DNA of 64,000 bases from Streptococcus equinus. Its GTDB lineage: Bacteria > Bacillota > Bacilli > Lactobacillales > Streptococcaceae. The DNA lies in assembly GCF_900104225.1 (NCBI RefSeq), contig NZ_FNJK01000002.1:124001-188000 (forward strand). The letters run 5' to 3'. The position numbers and the translations under genes were made by a program. This document shows, one piece after another, positions 35,877 through 45,412 of the stretch. The notes under the pieces are model-generated. The model was not told where the DNA came from. It made no database searches and was given only the letters and a program-made list of their open reading frames with translations. Position 1 is the stretch's first letter; every line of letters starts with the position of its first letter.

Positions 35877-37052
35877 ATGGCTGATAAAATCACTTTAGAA
35901 AATGGCCAATTGGTCGTTTCTAATCATCCAATTATCCCTTTTATTGAAGGGGATGGTGTTGGACGTGACATTTGGAAAAATGCGCGTGCTGTCTTTGATG
36001 CTGCTGTTGAAAAAGCTTATCAAGGTCAAAAGAAAGTTGAGTGGCATGAACTTTTAGCTGGTAAAAAAGCGCATGAAGCAACTGGCAAATGGTTACCAGA
36101 AGAAACGCTTGATACGATTAAAGAAGATTTGATTGCTATCAAAGGCCCTCTAGAAACACCAGTTGGTGGCGGAATCCGTTCACTAAATGTAACGCTTCGC
36201 CAAGAATTGGATTTGTATGCTTGTGTTCGTCCAGTTCGTTATTTTAAAGGAATTGAAAGTCCACTTAAAGAACCAGAAAAAACAAGTATTACTATTTTCC
36301 GTGAAAATACCGAAGATATTTATGCTGGTATTGAATGGGAAGCTGGCACTCCTGAAGTGAAAAAAGTCATCGAATTCTTGCAAAATGACATGTCTGTCAG
36401 CAAGATTCGTTTTCCTGAAACAAGTAGCATTGGTATTAAACCAATTTCAAAAGAAGGCAGTGAACGTTTGATTCGCTCTGCTATTGAATATGCTCTTGCT
36501 AATCAATTAACAAATGTCACAATCGTTCACAAAGGAAACATCCAAAAATTCACTGAAGGTGGCTTCCGAAAATGGGGTTATGAATTAGCAGAACGCGAAT
36601 ACGCAGATGAATTGGCAAGTGGAAAATTGGTTATGAATGACATTATTGCCGATAACTTCTTGCAACAAATTTTGCTTAATCCTGAAAGATTTGATGTTGT
36701 GGCTTTGACAAACCTTAATGGTGACTATGCAAGTGATGCTCTTGCTGCTCAAGTTGGTGGTATCGGCATTTCACCAGGTGCTAATATCAACTATGTGACT
36801 GGCCACGCTATCTTCGAAGCAACTCACGGAACAGCACCAGATATTGCTGGTAAAGATATCGCTAATCCTTGTTCAGTTCTTTTATCTGGATGCATGTTGT
36901 TTGATTACATTGGATGGACTGAAGTTGCTAGCTTGATTTCTCAAGCAATTGAAAAAACATTTGCAAAAGGTCAATTCACAGCAGATTTAGCACAAGGCGG
37001 AAAAGCTTGCTCAACAAGTGAATTTGCTGCAAAACTTATTGAAAATATGTAA
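35877..37052 (+). CDS. icd: Isocitrate dehydrogenase (NADP)
   Basis: 391 aa. Oxidatively decarboxylates isocitrate to 2-oxoglutarate. Motifs: [12 protein letters not shown] at the N-terminus, [15 protein letters not shown], the phosphate-contact serine in [11 protein letters not shown], and the dinucleotide site [19 protein letters not shown]. No sucAB, sdh, fum or mdh follows, so the three genes form the oxidative arm used for glutamate synthesis, as known in some streptococci. A terminator follows. Confidence 0.95.
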   Translation: MADKITLENGQLVVSNHPIIPFIEGDGVGRDIWKNARAVFDAAVEKAYQGQKKVEWHELLAGKKAHEATGKWLPEETLDTIKEDLIAIKGPLETPVGGGIRSLNVTLRQELDLYACVRPVRYFKGIESPLKEPEKTSITIFRENTEDIYAGIEWEAGTPEVKKVIEFLQNDMSVSKIRFPETSSIGIKPISKEGSERLIRSAIEYALANQLTNVTIVHKGNIQKFTEGGFRKWGYELAEREYADELASGKLVMNDIIADNFLQQILLNPERFDVVALTNLNGDYASDALAAQVGGIGISPGANINYVTGHAIFEATHGTAPDIAGKDIANPCSVLLSGCMLFDYIGWTEVASLISQAIEKTFAKGQFTADLAQGGKACSTSEFAAKLIENM

Positions 37053-37058
37053 AACATA

Positions 37059-37089
37059 ACCTAGGACAAGTCTTGTTCTAGGTTTTTTG
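37059..37089 (+). terminator. Terminator of acn-citZ-icd
   Basis: AACCTAGGACAA (37059-37070) pairs with TTGTTCTAGGTT (37074-37085), followed by T6. Confidence 0.85.
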
Positions 37090-37129
37090 CTATAATGAGA
37101 ATAGTTTAAATTTTAGAGGTTGGAGTTTT

Positions 37130-37930
37130 ATGGGCTATTCTGTGACGGATGTCGTTTTTCTATTTTTTATCTATTCATTCATTGGTTGGCTTTGGGAGAC
37201 CATCTATTGTTCTATAAAAGATAAAAAGTTTGCTTATCGTGGCTTTTTGGTCGGACCGTATTGCCCAGTTTATGGCTTTGCGGTGACAACTGTTTTGTTA
37301 GCAACACAGCCCTTTCAGCATAATCTTTTAGGTCTCTTTGTTAGTGGTATGCTTGTGGCAACGATATTTGAATTTATTGCAGCTTGGTTGCTGGAGACCT
37401 TTTTCCACATGAAACTTTGGGATTACACCAATGAAGTTGGAAATATTAAAGGTTGGATTGCCCCAAGAATCTCTCTTTTTTGGGGATTTAGCATTGTTAT
37501 TCTTGTTAAATTTATTCAGCCTGGTGTGATGCGTTTGATAAATCATTTGAATCAATGGATAGCATTAGGGATTGTTTGTCTTATGACAGCTGATTTGATT
37601 TGGACAGTCCTTGATACGGTGAAATTCCAACAAGCAGCGCAAGCTTTTGAAAAATATGTTCGTGCAGAGCAAGAAAAATTACGAGAAACGGTTAAAAATG
37701 AAGTGGGAGACTTGTCAAAACAAGCCGAAGTCTTCAGTAAGCGTTTGGATAATCTGCGACTTCATATTAACGATACATTAAAAGCAAAAGGAGTACAGCC
37801 ATTTCGTTTTAACCAACGTCGTATGCTTCGAAACTATAAAAACTTCAGTTTGACTACGGCACCATTCTTTAATGAGCTTCGAAAACAAACAGCGGCTTTG
37901 AAAAGAAAAAAGGTTGAGAAAAAAGATTAA
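37130..37930 (+). CDS. CmpB-like integral membrane protein (ABC-transporter type IV family)
   Basis: 266 aa. The first ~165 residues hold five hydrophobic segments and the conserved family stretch YSFIGWLWETIYCSIKDKK, followed by YRGFLVGPYCPVYGFA. The remaining ~100 residues are soluble, highly charged and helical, probably a coiled coil (residues 170-215). The family is annotated as a putative ABC permease, but no ATPase gene is adjacent and transport has not been shown. Its own extended -10 (TGCTATAAT) lies about 40 bp upstream. Confidence 0.8.
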   Translation: MGYSVTDVVFLFFIYSFIGWLWETIYCSIKDKKFAYRGFLVGPYCPVYGFAVTTVLLATQPFQHNLLGLFVSGMLVATIFEFIAAWLLETFFHMKLWDYTNEVGNIKGWIAPRISLFWGFSIVILVKFIQPGVMRLINHLNQWIALGIVCLMTADLIWTVLDTVKFQQAAQAFEKYVRAEQEKLRETVKNEVGDLSKQAEVFSKRLDNLRLHINDTLKAKGVQPFRFNQRRMLRNYKNFSLTTAPFFNELRKQTAALKRKKVEKKD

Positions 37931-37932
37931 TC

Positions 37933-37976
37933 AATAAATGGAAGCGAGTTCAACTTGTTTCTATTTATTTTTGAAA
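37933..37976 (+). terminator. Probable terminator before ptsH
   Basis: AATAAATGGAA pairs imperfectly with TTTCTATTTATT, followed by Ts. It starts just after the membrane-protein stop codon. Confidence 0.5.
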
Positions 37977-38057
37977 AAAACAGGTAATTTTACAGCTAAA
38001 AAATGTCGATTTTCCTTAATTTTTCAAAAAAGAAGGCGCATACAAGTTACCTAACTA

Positions 38058-38086
38058 TTGAAATAAAAAAGGGTTTATGCTATAAT
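38058..38086 (+). promoter_or_regulatory. ptsHI promoter
   Basis: TTGAAA (38058-38063), a 17-bp spacer and an extended -10, TGC TATAAT (38081-38086). The untranslated leader is about 57 nt. Confidence 0.8.
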
Positions 38087-38149
38087 CATAGCTTGTAAGG
38101 GTTATCATAAGGTAATCCGAAAAAACACAAATAAAAGGAGAACCATAAT

Positions 38150-38413
38150 ATGGCTTCAAAAGATTTTCACATTGTTGCAGAAACAGGTATTCACGCACGT
38201 CCAGCTACTTTGCTTGTTCAAACAGCTAGCAAATTTGCTTCAGACATCACTCTTGACTACAAAGGTAAAGCAGTAAACCTTAAATCAATCATGGGTGTTA
38301 TGAGTCTTGGTGTTGGTCAAGGTGCTGACGTAACTATCTCTGCTGAAGGTGCTGACGCTGATGACGCACTTGCAGCAATCGAAGAAACAATGACAAAAGA
38401 AGGATTGGCTTAA
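38150..38413 (+). CDS. ptsH: Phosphocarrier protein HPr
   Basis: 87 aa. Carries phosphate from enzyme I to sugar-specific EIIA. H15 (TGIHARPAT) is the phosphotransfer residue, and S46 (NLKSIMGV) is the HPr kinase site that makes HPr a CcpA co-repressor. Ribosome site AAAAGGAG. Codon use is strongly biased towards preferred codons, as expected for an abundant protein. The next gene starts four bases after the stop. Confidence 0.97.
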
Positions 38414-38417
38414 GAAA

Positions 38418-40151
38418 ATGACAGAAATGCTTAAAGGAATTGCCGCATCTGATGGTGTTGCTGTTGCTAAAGCGTATCTACTTGTTCAACCTGATTTGTC
38501 ATTTGAAACTGTTACAGTTGAAGATACAAGTGCAGAGGAAGCTCGCCTAGATGCCGCATTGAAAGCATCACAAGACGAGCTTTCTATTATACGTGAAAAA
38601 GCAGTAGAAACACTTGGTGAAGAAGCAGCTGCCGTATTTGACGCACATTTAATGGTTCTTGCTGACCCAGAAATGATCAGCCAAATTAAAGAAACTATTC
38701 GTGCAAAACAAACTAACGCAGAAGCAGGACTTAAAGAAGTGACTGACATGTTCATCACTATCTTTGAAGGAATGGAAGATAACCCATACATGCAAGAACG
38801 TGCCGCAGATATCCGCGACGTTGCTAAACGTGTATTGGCTCACCTTCTTGGTGCTAAACTTCCTAACCCTGCCGCAATTGATGAAGAATCAATCGTTATC
38901 GCACACGATTTGACACCTTCTGATACAGCCCAATTGAACAAAAAATTCGTTAAAGCCTTTGTTACTAACATTGGTGGACGTACAAGTCACTCAGCTATCA
39001 TGGCTCGTACTCTTGAAATTGCCGCTGTTCTTGGGACAAACGATATCACTAGTCGCGTTAAAGATGGCGATATCGTAGCTGTAAATGGTATCACTGGTGA
39101 TGTTATCATCAATCCAACAGATGAAGAAATTGCTGAATTTAAAGCTGCTGGTGAAGCATATGCTAAACAAAAAGCTGAATGGGCTCTTCTTAAAGATGCT
39201 GAAACAGTAACAGCTGATGGTAAACACTTTGAATTGGCAGCTAACATTGGTACACCTAAAGACGTTGAAGGTGTTAACGCTAATGGTGCTGAAGCAGTTG
39301 GTCTTTACCGTACAGAATTCTTGTACATGGATTCACAAGATTTCCCAACTGAAGACGAACAATATGAAGCATACAAGGCTGTTCTTGAAGGCATGAATGG
39401 TAAACCAGTTGTGGTTCGTACTATGGATATCGGTGGAGATAAAGAACTTCCTTACTTCGACCTTCCAAAAGAAATGAACCCATTCCTTGGATTCCGTGCA
39501 CTTCGTATTTCTATCTCAGAAACAGGAAATGCAATGTTCCGTACACAAATCCGTGCACTTCTTCGTGCATCTGTACACGGACAACTTCGTATCATGTTCC
39601 CAATGGTTGCCCTTCTTAAAGAATTCCGTGCTGCTAAAGCAATCTTTGATGAAGAAAAAGCTAACCTTAAAGCTGAAGGTGTTGCTGTTTCAGACAACAT
39701 CCAAGTTGGTATCATGATCGAAATTCCAGCTGCAGCAATGCTTGCAGACCAATTTGCGAAAGAAGTTGACTTCTTCTCAATCGGAACAAACGACCTTATC
39801 CAATACACAATGGCTGCTGACCGTATGAACGAACAAGTTTCATACCTTTACCAACCATACAACCCATCAATCCTTCGTTTGATTAACAACGTTATCAAAG
39901 CAGCTCACGCTGAAGGTAAATGGGCTGGTATGTGTGGTGAAATGGCCGGCGACCAAAAAGCTGTTCCACTTCTTGTCGGAATGGGACTTGATGAGTTCTC
40001 TATGTCAGCTACATCAGTTCTTCGTACACGTAGCTTGATGAAGAAACTTGATACTGCTAAAATGCAAGAATACGCTAACCGTGCTCTTACAGAATGCTCA
40101 ACAATGGAAGAAGTTCTTGAGCTTAGCAAAGAATATGTTAATGTTGACTAA
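38418..40151 (+). CDS. ptsI: Phosphoenolpyruvate-protein phosphotransferase (enzyme I)
   Basis: 577 aa, full length. First PTS enzyme, moving phosphate from PEP to HPr. H191 in [16 protein letters not shown] is the phosphorylated histidine. The PEP-binding C-terminal barrel has [24 protein letters not shown] and MCGEMAGD with the catalytic cysteine. Operon with ptsH; a strong terminator follows. Confidence 0.97.
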   Translation: MTEMLKGIAASDGVAVAKAYLLVQPDLSFETVTVEDTSAEEARLDAALKASQDELSIIREKAVETLGEEAAAVFDAHLMVLADPEMISQIKETIRAKQTNAEAGLKEVTDMFITIFEGMEDNPYMQERAADIRDVAKRVLAHLLGAKLPNPAAIDEESIVIAHDLTPSDTAQLNKKFVKAFVTNIGGRTSHSAIMARTLEIAAVLGTNDITSRVKDGDIVAVNGITGDVIINPTDEEIAEFKAAGEAYAKQKAEWALLKDAETVTADGKHFELAANIGTPKDVEGVNANGAEAVGLYRTEFLYMDSQDFPTEDEQYEAYKAVLEGMNGKPVVVRTMDIGGDKELPYFDLPKEMNPFLGFRALRISISETGNAMFRTQIRALLRASVHGQLRIMFPMVALLKEFRAAKAIFDEEKANLKAEGVAVSDNIQVGIMIEIPAAAMLADQFAKEVDFFSIGTNDLIQYTMAADRMNEQVSYLYQPYNPSILRLINNVIKAAHAEGKWAGMCGEMAGDQKAVPLLVGMGLDEFSMSATSVLRTRSLMKKLDTAKMQEYANRALTECSTMEEVLELSKEYVNVD

Positions 40152-40162
40152 TTAACATGAGG

Positions 40163-40195
40163 AAGCTTTTAACGTTTTTGTTAAAAGCTTTTTTT
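40163..40195 (+). terminator. Terminator of ptsHI
   Basis: AAGCTTTTAAC (40163-40173) pairs with GTTAAAAGCTT (40180-40190), followed by T5. Confidence 0.9.
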
Positions 40196-40445
40196 AATGT
40201 TAAAATTTTAAAACTTTTATCGGATTTGATTTAAGTGTCTAGTATTTTTTATAATGGAAAAATATTCAAGAAAGTTATAAAATACAAATAATTGATTAAT
40301 TGAAAAATTCTCTAAATTCTGATTATACCAAAACATAAGCGGTAATGAGAGAAGTTTTCTCATTTTGTTAGATATTTTATAATTATAACTATTTGACGAT
40401 ACAAAGTTTTTGTCTAAATTTTCAGACTTTTTTCGTGTTTAAATA

Positions 40446-40473
40446 TTGAAAAAAGTTAAAAAAGTGATAAAAT
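40446..40473 (+). promoter_or_regulatory. gapN promoter
   Basis: TTGAAA (40446-40451), a 16-bp spacer and an extended -10, TGA TAAAAT (40468-40473). Confidence 0.65.
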
Positions 40474-40484
40474 GGAGTTATCAC
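40464..40484 (+). promoter_or_regulatory. Palindrome over the gapN -10 box
   Basis: GTGATAA (40464-40470) and TTATCAC (40478-40484) form a perfect 7-bp inverted repeat with a 7-bp spacer, covering the -10 and start of transcription. It looks like a repressor operator; the binding protein is not known to me. Confidence 0.6.
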
Positions 40485-40503
40485 ATTTAAAAGGAGATAT
40501 CAC

Positions 40504-41934
40504 TTGACTAAACAATATAAAAATTACGTCAACGGTGAGTGGAAACTTTCTAAAGAAGAAATCAAAATTTACGCTCCCGCAACTGGTGAAGAACTTGGTT
40601 CTGTTCCAGCAATGAGCCAAGAAGAAGTAGACTATGTTTATGCATCTGCTAAAGCAGCTCAAAAAGCATGGCGTGCACTTTCATACGTAGAGCGTGCTGA
40701 ATACCTTCACAAAGCAGCAGATATTTTGATGCGTGATGCTGAAAAAATCGGTGCAGTTCTTTCAAAAGAAATTGCTAAAGGTTACAAATCAGCCGTTGGT
40801 GAAGTTATCCGTACTGCTGAAATCATTAACTATGCCGCTGAAGAAGGTGTACGTCTTGAAGGTGAAGTTCTTGAAGGTGGAAGCTTTGATCCAGCAAGCA
40901 AGAAAAAAATCGCTATTGTTCGTCGCGAACCAGTAGGATTGGTACTTGCTATTTCACCATTTAACTATCCAATCAACCTTGCAGGTTCTAAGATTGCTCC
41001 TGCCCTTATTTCAGGGAACGTTGTTGCCCTTAAACCACCTACGCAAGGTTCTATCTCAGGTCTTCTTTTGGCTGAAGCATTTGCTGAAGCTGGACTTCCT
41101 GCAGGTGTCTTCAATACAATCACAGGACGTGGTTCAGTTATCGGTGATTACATTGTAGAACACGAAGCTGTTAACTACATCAACTTTACAGGATCTACAC
41201 CAGTTGGTGAACACATTGGTCACTTGGCTGGTATGCGTCCAATCATGCTTGAACTTGGTGGTAAAGACTCAGCTATCATCCTTGAAGATGCTGATCTTGA
41301 CTTGGCTGCTAAAAACATCGTTGCTGGTGCTTATGGATACTCAGGACAACGTTGTACAGCTGTAAAACGTGTTCTTGTTATGGATAGCATTGCTGACAAA
41401 TTGGTTGAAAAAGTATCTGCACTTGTTAACAACTTGACTGTTGGTATGCCAGAAGATAACGCTGATATCACTCCACTTATTGATACAAAAGCTGCTGATT
41501 ACGTTGAAGGTCTTATCAAAGATGCTCAAGAAAAAGGTGCTAAAGAAGTTATTTCATTCAAACGTGAAGGTAACCTCATCAGCCCAGTATTGTTTGATAA
41601 CGTTACAACTGACATGCGTTTAGCTTGGGAAGAACCATTTGGTCCAGTCCTTCCATTTATCCGTGTAAACTCAGTTGAAGAAGCTATCGAAATTTCAAAC
41701 AAATCTGAATACGGTCTTCAAGCTTCTGTATTTACAAACAACTTCCCATTAGCATTCAAGATTGCTGAACAACTTGAAGTGGGTACTGTTCACATTAACA
41801 ACAAAACACAACGTGGTACAGATAACTTCCCATTCCTTGGTGCTAAAAAATCTGGTGCTGGAACACAAGGTGTGAAATATTCAATTGAAGCTATGACAAC
41901 TGTCAAATCTACTGTATTTGATATTGCCAAATAA
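40504..41934 (+). CDS. gapN: NADP-dependent non-phosphorylating glyceraldehyde-3-phosphate dehydrogenase
   Basis: 476 aa. Oxidises glyceraldehyde-3-phosphate directly to 3-phosphoglycerate, making NADPH but no ATP; a main NADPH source in streptococci lacking a full oxidative pentose phosphate route. C284 (GQRCTAVKRV) is the nucleophile and E250 (MLELGGKDSA) the general base. Start is TTG, eight bases after AAGGAG; the N-terminus MTKQYKNYVNGEW fits the family. Highly biased codon use. Confidence 0.96.
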   Translation: MTKQYKNYVNGEWKLSKEEIKIYAPATGEELGSVPAMSQEEVDYVYASAKAAQKAWRALSYVERAEYLHKAADILMRDAEKIGAVLSKEIAKGYKSAVGEVIRTAEIINYAAEEGVRLEGEVLEGGSFDPASKKKIAIVRREPVGLVLAISPFNYPINLAGSKIAPALISGNVVALKPPTQGSISGLLLAEAFAEAGLPAGVFNTITGRGSVIGDYIVEHEAVNYINFTGSTPVGEHIGHLAGMRPIMLELGGKDSAIILEDADLDLAAKNIVAGAYGYSGQRCTAVKRVLVMDSIADKLVEKVSALVNNLTVGMPEDNADITPLIDTKAADYVEGLIKDAQEKGAKEVISFKREGNLISPVLFDNVTTDMRLAWEEPFGPVLPFIRVNSVEEAIEISNKSEYGLQASVFTNNFPLAFKIAEQLEVGTVHINNKTQRGTDNFPFLGAKKSGAGTQGVKYSIEAMTTVKSTVFDIAK

Positions 41935-41940
41935 TAGATA

Positions 41941-41970
41941 AAAGGTTAGAACTTTGTTCTAGCCTTTTTT
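41941..41970 (+). terminator. Terminator of gapN
   Basis: AAAGGTTAGAAC (41941-41952) pairs with GTTCTAGCCTTT (41956-41967), followed by Ts. Confidence 0.85.
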
Positions 41971-42062
41971 ATTTTTCAGAAATAGAAGTAATGAAAGTTG
42001 TTCTTTTTTTGAAAATTTTTAGAAATTATTTCTTTTTTCTAATATTTTTACACTTTTAATTA

Positions 42063-42076
42063 TGAAAACGCATACT
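42063..42076 (+). promoter_or_regulatory. Possible cre site before pckA
   Basis: TGAAAACGCATACT matches 12 of 14 positions of the CcpA consensus. It ends 7 bp before an extended -10, TGG TAGAAT (-10 at 42084-42089). Carbon repression would suit a gluconeogenic enzyme. Confidence 0.45.
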
Positions 42077-42118
42077 TTTTTGGTAGAATGAAATTAACCA
42101 TACAATAGGAGGTAGAAA

Positions 42119-43762
42119 ATGGTAACACGTAATCAATTTTCAACTTTAGAAATGCGCAAATCAAGTCCGTATTTTTCTGCATTAAAAACTATTGTCGAAA
42201 CAGCATTTTATGAAAACCAGGTTCACCCAATTAAAACCTTAGAAGAGGCATATCAACTGGCTTCAAATGCTGCAGGTACAGTGATTTTAGACATGCCTGT
42301 CATTCATACTAAGGAATTGGGACTGCCTTCCTATGCTCGTGTGTTGTTAACAAATTCTGGTGCAGTCGTTGGACGAACAGCTAAAGCACGTCGAATTTTT
42401 GGTCAAGACGAAGATGAAGATGAACGTTTGCTATCCATTGTTAGAAGTGCAGTTTATCAAGCGCATCGTCGTCAATTTTACAAAGCTGATGCTATTGTAG
42501 GGTTAGATGAAAAATTCATGGTACGTGCACATTTGATGGTACCTGAAGAAGAAATTAACAATCTTTATTCATGGTTATTGAATTTCCAAATTTTGGATGA
42601 AGAGTTTAAGAATCGCTTGAAAGTCTCTAAATCTTACGATGAAGATGACATTTTTGTTTTCTTTGATCCTAAATGGTCTCATCCAGCTTATCCAGATGGT
42701 CTAGTTTATTTTGATACTAACCATAACTGTGTTGCTATTTTGGGACTTAATTACTTTGGTGAGTTGAAAAAAGCTACCTTGACACTTGCTTGGGGGACAG
42801 CGGCCCGTAATGGCTACGTTTCTTGCCATGGTGGTTTGAAGATTTTCCAAGGTAAGGAAGATGGAAATGACTATGTGGCATCATTCTTTGGTTTATCTGG
42901 TTCAGGAAAATCTACTCTAACTCATGCTAAGCACAATGGTAAATATGATATCAAAGTTTTGCATGATGATGCTTTTGTCATTTCAGAGAAAGATGGTTCA
43001 TCTATTGCACTAGAACCATCCTATTTTGATAAAACCAATGATTACCCAACAGGACACCCAGAACAAGATTTCTTTGTAACAGTACAAAATTGTGGGGTGA
43101 CTTTGGATGAAAATGGTCGTAAGAAATTGATGACAGAAGATATTCGAAATGGTAATGGTCGAACGGTTAAGTCTCGTTTCGCAACACCAAATCGTGTTGA
43201 CCATATTGAAGAGCCAATTAATGCTATCTTCTGGATTATGAAAGACGATTCACTACCTCCATTGATTAAGGTTAATGATCCTCTGATGGCAGCTACAATG
43301 GGTTGTACTTTGATGACCAAACGCTCAAGTGCTGAAAATATTGAAGGTAATAGACAAACGCTTGTTATTGAGCCGTTTGCTAATCCATTTAGAGTTTATC
43401 CTTTGGTTGAGGATTATCAAAAATTCCGTTCATTATTTGAAGGAGATGTTGATTGTTATATCATTAATACCGGAACTTATATGGGACAAAGTATTCCAAA
43501 AGAAGTTTCTCTTGGCATAATTGAAAAAATTGTCGATGGCGATACAGAATTTAAAGATTTTGGTCCAATCGAAGGCTTTGAATACTTAGCTTTACCGGAA
43601 TACCCTGTTCACAATTTTGATAATAAGTACAAACAACTCATCCGCTCTCGTATGCAGTTCCGCTTGAATTATTTGTTATCATTCAACCAAAATAATCCAA
43701 AACTTGCTTTGCCAGTTGAAGCTATCTCACGTTTGGAAAGAGTTATTAATAATTTGAAATAA
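42119..43762 (+). CDS. pckA: Phosphoenolpyruvate carboxykinase (ATP)
   Basis: 547 aa. Interconverts oxaloacetate and PEP with ATP/ADP. The kinase-1a loop GLSGSGKSTLT (about 260-270) replaces the usual GLSGTGKTT. Other motifs are SCHGGLKIF, the metal-binding LHDDAFVISE, and TRFATPNRVDH-like KSRFATPNRVDHIEEP with substrate-binding arginines. Ribosome site AGGAGG. PEPCK is not widespread in streptococci; here it could run in the CO2-fixing, ATP-forming direction and feed oxaloacetate to citZ. It may instead be gluconeogenic. Confidence 0.9.
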   Translation: MVTRNQFSTLEMRKSSPYFSALKTIVETAFYENQVHPIKTLEEAYQLASNAAGTVILDMPVIHTKELGLPSYARVLLTNSGAVVGRTAKARRIFGQDEDEDERLLSIVRSAVYQAHRRQFYKADAIVGLDEKFMVRAHLMVPEEEINNLYSWLLNFQILDEEFKNRLKVSKSYDEDDIFVFFDPKWSHPAYPDGLVYFDTNHNCVAILGLNYFGELKKATLTLAWGTAARNGYVSCHGGLKIFQGKEDGNDYVASFFGLSGSGKSTLTHAKHNGKYDIKVLHDDAFVISEKDGSSIALEPSYFDKTNDYPTGHPEQDFFVTVQNCGVTLDENGRKKLMTEDIRNGNGRTVKSRFATPNRVDHIEEPINAIFWIMKDDSLPPLIKVNDPLMAATMGCTLMTKRSSAENIEGNRQTLVIEPFANPFRVYPLVEDYQKFRSLFEGDVDCYIINTGTYMGQSIPKEVSLGIIEKIVDGDTEFKDFGPIEGFEYLALPEYPVHNFDNKYKQLIRSRMQFRLNYLLSFNQNNPKLALPVEAISRLERVINNLK

Positions 43763-44128
43763 GAAAAGGGAGTGAGACAAATAAAGTCTCCAGTGGAGAT
43801 TTTATTCATGAGCCTAAAAATTAAAAAGCGAATTAGTAATTTCGTAGAAATTCGATTTCTCAGCAAGTCTTAATTTCTTGTTGCTGACCTAAAACGGTCT
43901 ATTCCCAGACCGTTTTTGACACTTACTCCGTAAGTTTTATTTCCCGATTAAAAAGGTTCACCGAACCTTTTTAACTCACCCCCGCAAGGCTCAAAAGGTT
44001 TGGGGAACCTTTTGAGGTTGGAAATGAAGTCAAGCGTAGCTTGATGTCAAAAGGATTGTAAAATCTGATTTATCAGCGTATTAGAACCCACTCAACTACT
44101 GCGTCTTGTAAACAACAACTATATAAAT
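43763..44128. repeat. Hairpin-rich intergenic element after pckA
   Basis: About 370 bases without a gene. In order: a GGGAGTGAGACAAA start (43768-43781); hairpins AAACGGTCT/AGACCGTTT (43892-43915), AAAAGGTTC/GAACCTTTT (43951-43971), CTCAAAAGGTT/AACCTTTTGAG (43990-44016) and TCAAGC/GCTTGA (44030-44044). The second and third hairpins share their sequence. The texture is that of a small dispersed, non-coding repeat (MITE-like) rather than a regulatory leader. Copy number cannot be judged from one window. Confidence 0.55.
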
Positions 44129-44166
44129 AAAGAAGCTGAGGACTTTTGTCTCAGCTTCTTTAGCTT
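44129..44166. terminator. Bidirectional terminator between pckA and the helicase gene
   Basis: Perfect 12-bp stem AAAGAAGCTGAG/CTCAGCTTCTTT (44129-44140, 44150-44161) with a 9-nt loop. Confidence 0.8.
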
Positions 44167-44172
44167 ACTATT

Positions 44173-45258
44173 TTATTTTTTTAAATGAATTTCTTGTTTC
44201 TTGAGGTAAACTTCTGAGACAGGAGCGTATTTTTTCAGTTTTTTCAATTCTTCTTTGTGTGTGATAAAGGTAATCACGACACCAGCTTTCCCCATACGTC
44301 CTGTTCGTCCAGCACGGTGTGTGTAAGTTTCTTTGTCACGAGCAAGGTCGAAGTTGATAACATATTCAAGATTATCGATGTCAATACCGCGTGCGACAAG
44401 ATCAGTAGCAAGAAGTAATGAGAGTTCGTGGTTTTTGAATTTTTCAAGAATAACTTTACGGAACTTCACGTTAATATCAGAAGCTAGTGAAACAGCTTGG
44501 ACATTGTTAAATTGAAGACGTTCCTCAGTGGCTCCTAAATCAGACAAACTGTTGAAGAAGACTAAGCCACGAAATTCTGGAATATTTGAGAATTTACGAA
44601 GTAATTCTAGACGATCACGCTTATCAACAGAGATGTAGTAGTGAGCAATTTGATCTAAAGTCTGATCAGAAAGGTCAATGGTTAAAGTATTTTCAGCAAG
44701 AACCTCAGGATCAACTTTATCTGTTGCACTCATGTAAATCATTTGGTGGTCACGTGGAACACGGTGAATGATGTTTTCAACAAAGTGGTACTGTGAATCA
44801 CTAAGCAATTCGTCAAATTCATCCAAGATGATGGTATCAACATTCATCATCTTAATTTTTTTGAGTTTAACTAATTCAAAGACACGCCCTGGTGTTCCGA
44901 TAAGAATTTCAGGACCTTTTTTCAAACGTTCGATTTGACGTTTTTGACTAGAACCAGAGATGAAGAGTTGAGTTGACAGATTGAGAAGTTCAGCCCATGT
45001 TTTTGTAACCTCAAAAATTTGCCCAGCTAATTCTGTATTTGGTGCTAAAATCAATAATTGTTGAGATTTTTTAGGTTTTAGTTTTAATAATGCTGGAAAT
45101 AGATAAGCCAAGGTTTTACCAGTCCCTGTTGGACTGATACCAAGTAAATTGTCTCCTTGTGAAATAGGTTCAAAAACTTGTTTTTGAATGTCTGTTAATT
45201 CTGTAAAACCAGCATTTTTTAGTTGGTCTTGCCAGACAGATGGAAATTGTGAAATCAT
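44173..45258 (-). CDS. DEAD-box RNA helicase (CshB-like)
   Basis: 361 aa, minimal two-domain helicase. Motif Q region SVWQDQLKNAGFTELTDIQ, motif I TPTGTGKT, motif II DEFD instead of DEAD, motif III SAT, motif V ARGIDIDN and motif VI HRAGRTGRMG. The DEFD variant keeps both acids that bind magnesium-ATP. No C-terminal extension beyond KKQEIHLKK, unlike the longer CshA. Probably acts in ribosome assembly or mRNA decay, with a cold-related role in relatives. Divergent from udk. Confidence 0.88.
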   Translation of the reverse strand: MISQFPSVWQDQLKNAGFTELTDIQKQVFEPISQGDNLLGISPTGTGKTLAYLFPALLKLKPKKSQQLLILAPNTELAGQIFEVTKTWAELLNLSTQLFISGSSQKRQIERLKKGPEILIGTPGRVFELVKLKKIKMMNVDTIILDEFDELLSDSQYHFVENIIHRVPRDHQMIYMSATDKVDPEVLAENTLTIDLSDQTLDQIAHYYISVDKRDRLELLRKFSNIPEFRGLVFFNSLSDLGATEERLQFNNVQAVSLASDINVKFRKVILEKFKNHELSLLLATDLVARGIDIDNLEYVINFDLARDKETYTHRAGRTGRMGKAGVVITFITHKEELKKLKKYAPVSEVYLKKQEIHLKK

Positions 45259-45412
45259 AAGTTTCCTTTTCTATGTTTTAAATCTTTATTTCATTATAAC
45301 ATAGAAAAAGCTAAGTTTTTTTATTTAAAAGGCAAGTAAGGGATTTCAATGTTTGAAAAATTTGGAAAAAGTAGTAGAATAGATAGGAAATATTTTTTAT
45401 TTGGAGTAATAA

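Larger units (their letters stand above)
40196..40503 (+). other. ptsI-gapN intergenic region
   Basis: About 300 very AT-rich bases without a gene. It holds a small AATGAGA/TCTCATT hairpin (40344-40364) without a convincing T-run, then the gapN promoter and its palindrome. I see nothing else. Confidence 0.6.

Noticed and set aside
40344..40364. Hairpin AATGAGA/TCTCATT as a second ptsI terminator
   Set aside because: It has only a weak T-run and the strong terminator at 40163-40195 already ends ptsHI.
40417..40431. CodY-like sequence upstream of gapN
   Set aside because: Only 12 of 15 positions match, with the whole right half-site weakened; expected by chance in such AT-rich DNA.
44815..44835. 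DEFD in place of DEAD as a sign of an inactive helicase
   Set aside because: The two acids needed for Mg-ATP are kept and all other motifs are intact.
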